A stretch of DNA of 64,000 nucleotides from Hydractinia symbiolongicarpus (Eukaryota; Cnidaria; Hydrozoa; Anthoathecata; Hydractiniidae): the NCBI RefSeq assembly GCF_029227915.1, contig NC_079877.1, forward strand, positions 32,949,851 through 33,013,850. The letters are read 5' to 3'. Below, piece after piece: positions 61,001 to 64,000 of the stretch (position 1 is its first letter; every line of letters starts with the position of its first letter). The translations under genes were made by a program, and so were the position numbers. The notes beneath the pieces were generated by a model. The model ran no database searches and was not told where the DNA came from. It saw only the letters and a list, made by a program, of their open reading frames with translations.

Positions 61001-64000
61001 TAGTATTCAAAAATGTTTTCCTTTTTGATGGGACGCTGAATAAAAGTAGTTTAATCGCCGGCACACGAAAACCCGCGATTTTCCGTAAATCCCGGACTGG
61101 GCCCGTATAGTCGAATGTATACAAAGAAGGTACCCAGGGTGTAAACTCATTTCCCGAACGATTTTTTAAATTTTTTTTTCACCTCTAAAACGCATGAGAC
61201 TTGTAGTTTTCAAAAAATTTTTCATTTTTCATGAGACGCTTAATGAAAGGGGTTTAATCGCCGGCAAACGAAAACCCGCGATTTCACGTAAATCCCGGGC
61301 TTTGCCCGTATAGTCAAAAGTATACAAAGAAAGTACCCTGTAAGCAAACTCATTTCCAGAACGATTTTTTCAATTATTTTTTCACCACTAAAACGCATAA
61401 GACTTGTAGTTTTCAAAAATGTTTTCATTTTTGATGGGACGCTGAATAAAAGAAGTTTAATCGCCGGCACACGAAAAACCGCGATTTCCCGTAAATCCCA
61501 GACTGATCCCGTATAGTCGAATGTATACAAAGAAGGTACCCAGGGTGTAAACTCATTTCCCGAACGATTTTTTAAATTTTTTTTTCACCACTAGAACGCA
61601 TGAGACTTGTAGTTTTCAAAAATGTTTTCATTTTTGATGAGACGCTTGTTGAAAGAGGTTTAATCGCCGGCAAACAAAAACCCGCGATTTCCCGTAAATC
61701 CCGGGCTTGACCCGTATAGTCAAAAGTATACAAAGAAAGTACCCTGTGAGTAAACTCATTTCCAGAACGATTATTTAAATTATTTTTTCACTACTAAAAC
61801 GCATAAGACTTGTAGTTTTCAGAAATGTTTTCATTCTTGATGAGACGCTTAATGAAAGTGGTTTAATCGCCGGCAAACGAAAACCCGCGATTTCCCGTAA
61901 ATCCCGGCTTTGGCCCGTATAGTCGAATGTATACAAAGAAAGTACCCTGTGAGTAAACTCATTTCCAAAACGATTTTTTAAAGTATCTTTTCACCACTAA
62001 AACGCATGAGACTTGTAGTTTTCAAAAATGTTTTCATTTTTGATGAGACGCTGAATAAAAGAAGTTTAATTGCCGGCAAACGAAAACCCGCCATTTCCCG
62101 TAAACCCCGGACTCGGCCCGTATAGTCAAAAGTATACAAAGAAAGTACCCAGGGTGTAAACTCATTTCCCGAACGATTTTTTAAATTTTTTTTTTCACCA
62201 CTAGAACGCATGACACTTGTAGTTTTCAAAAATGTTTTCATTTTTGATGAGACGCTTATTGAAAGAGGTTTAATCGCCGGCAAACGAAAACCCGCGATTT
62301 CCCGTAAATCCCGGGCTTGGCCCGTATAGTCAAAAGTATACAAAGAAAGTACCCTGTGAGTAAACTCATTTCCAGAACGATTTTTTAAATTATTTTTTCA
62401 CCACTAAAACGCATAAGGCTTGTAGTTTTCAGAAATGTTTTCATTTTTGATGAGACGCTGAATAAAAGAAGTTTATTTGCCGGCAAACGAAAACCCGCCA
62501 TTTCCCGTAAACCCCGGACTCGGCCCGTATAGTCAAAAGTATACAAAGAAAGTACCAAGGGTGTAAACTCATTTTCCGAACGATTTTTTAAATTTTTTTT
62601 TCACCACTAGAACGCATGACACTTGTAGTTTTCAAAAATGTTTTCATTTTTGATGAGACGCTTATTGAAAGAGGTTTAATCGCCGGCAAATGAAAACCCG
62701 CGATTTCCCGTAAATCCCGGGCTTGGCCCGTATAGTCAAAAGTATACAAAGAAAGTACCCTGTGAGTAAACTCATTTCCAGAACGATTTTTAAAATTATT
62801 TTTTCACCACTAAAACGCATAAGACTTGTAGTTTTCAGAAATGTTTTCATTCTTGATGAGACGCATTAATGAAAAGGTTTAATCGCCGGCAAACAAAAAC
62901 CCGCTATTTCCCGTAAATCCCGGCTTTGGCCCGTATAGTCGAATGTATACAAAGAAAGTACCCAGGGAGTAAACTCATTTCCAAAACGATTTTTTAAAGT
63001 ATCTTTTCACCACTAAAACGCATGAGACTTGTAGTTTTCAAAAATGTTTTCATTTTTGATGAGACGCTGAATAAAAGAAGTTTAATTGCCGGCAAACGAA
63101 AACCCGTCATTTCCCGTAAACCCCGGTCTCAGCCCGTATAGTCAAAAGTATACAAAGAAAGTACCCAGGGTGTAAACTCATTTCCCGAACGATTTTTTAA
63201 ATTTTTTTTTCACCACTAGAACGCATGACACTTGTAGTTTTCAAAAATGTTTTCATTTTTGATGAGACGTTTATTGAAAGAGGTTTAATCGCCGGCAAAC
63301 GAAAACCCGCGATTTCACGTAAATCCCGGGCTTTGCCCGTATAGTCAAAAGTATACAAAGAAAGTACCCTGTAAGCAAACTCATTTCCAGAACGATTTTT
63401 TCAATTATTTTTTCACCACTAAAACGCATAAGACTTGTAGTTTTCAAAAATGTTTTCATTTTTGATGGGACGCTGAATAAAAGAAGTTTAATCGCCGGCA
63501 CACGAAAAACCGCGATTTCCCGTAAATCCCAGACTGATCCCGTATAGTCGAATGTATACAAAGAAGGTACCCAGGGTGTAAACTCATTTCCCGAACGATT
63601 TTTAAAATTTTTTTTTCACCACTAGAACGCATGAGACTTGTAGTTTTCAAAAATGTTTTCATTTTTGATGAGACGCTTGTTGAAAGAGGTTTAATCGCCG
63701 GCAAACAAAAACCCGCGATTTCCCGTAAATCCCGGGCTTGACCCGTATAGTCAAAAGTATACAAAGAAAGTACCCTGTGAGTAAACTCATTTCCAGAACG
63801 ATTATTTAAATTATTTTTTCACTACTAAAACGCATAAGACTTGTAGTTTTCAGAAATGTTTTCATTCTTGATGAGACGCTTAATGAAAGTGGTTTAATCG
63901 CCGGCAAACGAAAACCCGCGATTTCCCGTAAATCCCGGCTTTGGCCCGTATAGTCGAATGTATACAAAGAAAGTACCCTGTGAGTAAACTCATTTCCAAA
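61000..64000. repeat. Satellite end block with 2031-bp (ten-monomer) repeat
   Basis: The segment beginning near 61240 (CGGGCTTTGCCCG, CTGTAAGCAAAC, TTTTTTCAATT, CCCAGACTGATCCCG) recurs near 63271 at a spacing of 2031 bp (10 x 203 + 1) and runs off the window. The part at 62.8-63.3 kb has the CCCGTCATTTCC...GGTCTCAGCC marker otherwise seen only at 30131 and 31960, so it is a block shared with the 30-32 kb domain. No gene is seen. Confidence 0.88.

Noticed and set aside
1-64000. CRISPR array or bacterial repeat
   Set aside because: The repeats are directly tandem with no unique spacers, the unit is 203 bp, and the inserted elements are eukaryotic non-LTR retrotransposons.

Overview
The window is almost entirely one tandem satellite-DNA array, interrupted by two non-LTR retrotransposon insertions. 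There is no ordinary host gene, tRNA, rRNA or CRISPR array. It is nuclear eukaryotic DNA, and the retroelement protein (APE-type endonuclease plus reverse transcriptase of the CR1/L2-like group, with a 2A-like motif near its N-terminus) points to an animal. From general resemblance of the protein I would guess an aquatic invertebrate, perhaps a cnidarian. That is inference; the satellite itself is not one I recognise. The array is resolved over 64 kb and neither edge is visible, so its chromosomal position (centromeric, pericentromeric, subtelomeric or interstitial) cannot be told.

The basic monomer is about 203 bp, roughly 290 copies in this window (estimated from length). Each monomer has an AT-rich half (GAGACTTGTAG start, poly-T tract, CATTTTTGATGAG) and a GC-rich core with four evenly spaced CCC tracts. 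Many subtypes exist and are arranged in higher-order repeats (HORs). A 244-bp compound monomer carries an extra, offset 41-bp segment. It occurs 29 times and explains the observed spacings as n x 203 + 41.

Layout: 1-1170 satellite, including a monomer with an internal inverted duplication; 1171-1964 a 5'-truncated retrotransposon on the minus strand; 1965-10148 satellite with a second inverted-duplication monomer, HORs of about 1.26 kb (3.2-7.0 kb) and 447-bp units (7.2-7.8 kb); 10149-13672 an apparently full-length, intact retrotransposon on the plus strand; 13673-26.1 kb a satellite domain with no 41-bp duplication and HORs of 5 to 8 monomers; 26.1-33.4 kb a domain with a 9-monomer, 1829-bp repeat; 33.4-49.8 kb HORs of 1909 and 3168 bp; 49.8-61 kb very regular 1259-bp units in two alternating versions (2518-bp period); 61-64 kb a 2031-bp repeat running off the end.

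The many short open frames on both strands inside the array (typically 60-121 codons) are translations of the satellite and are not annotated as genes. The only intact coding sequence is the retrotransposon polyprotein at 10156-13248. It may begin only 7 nt from the element's 5' end, within a motif resembling the TISU/YY1 element used by mRNAs with very short leaders.
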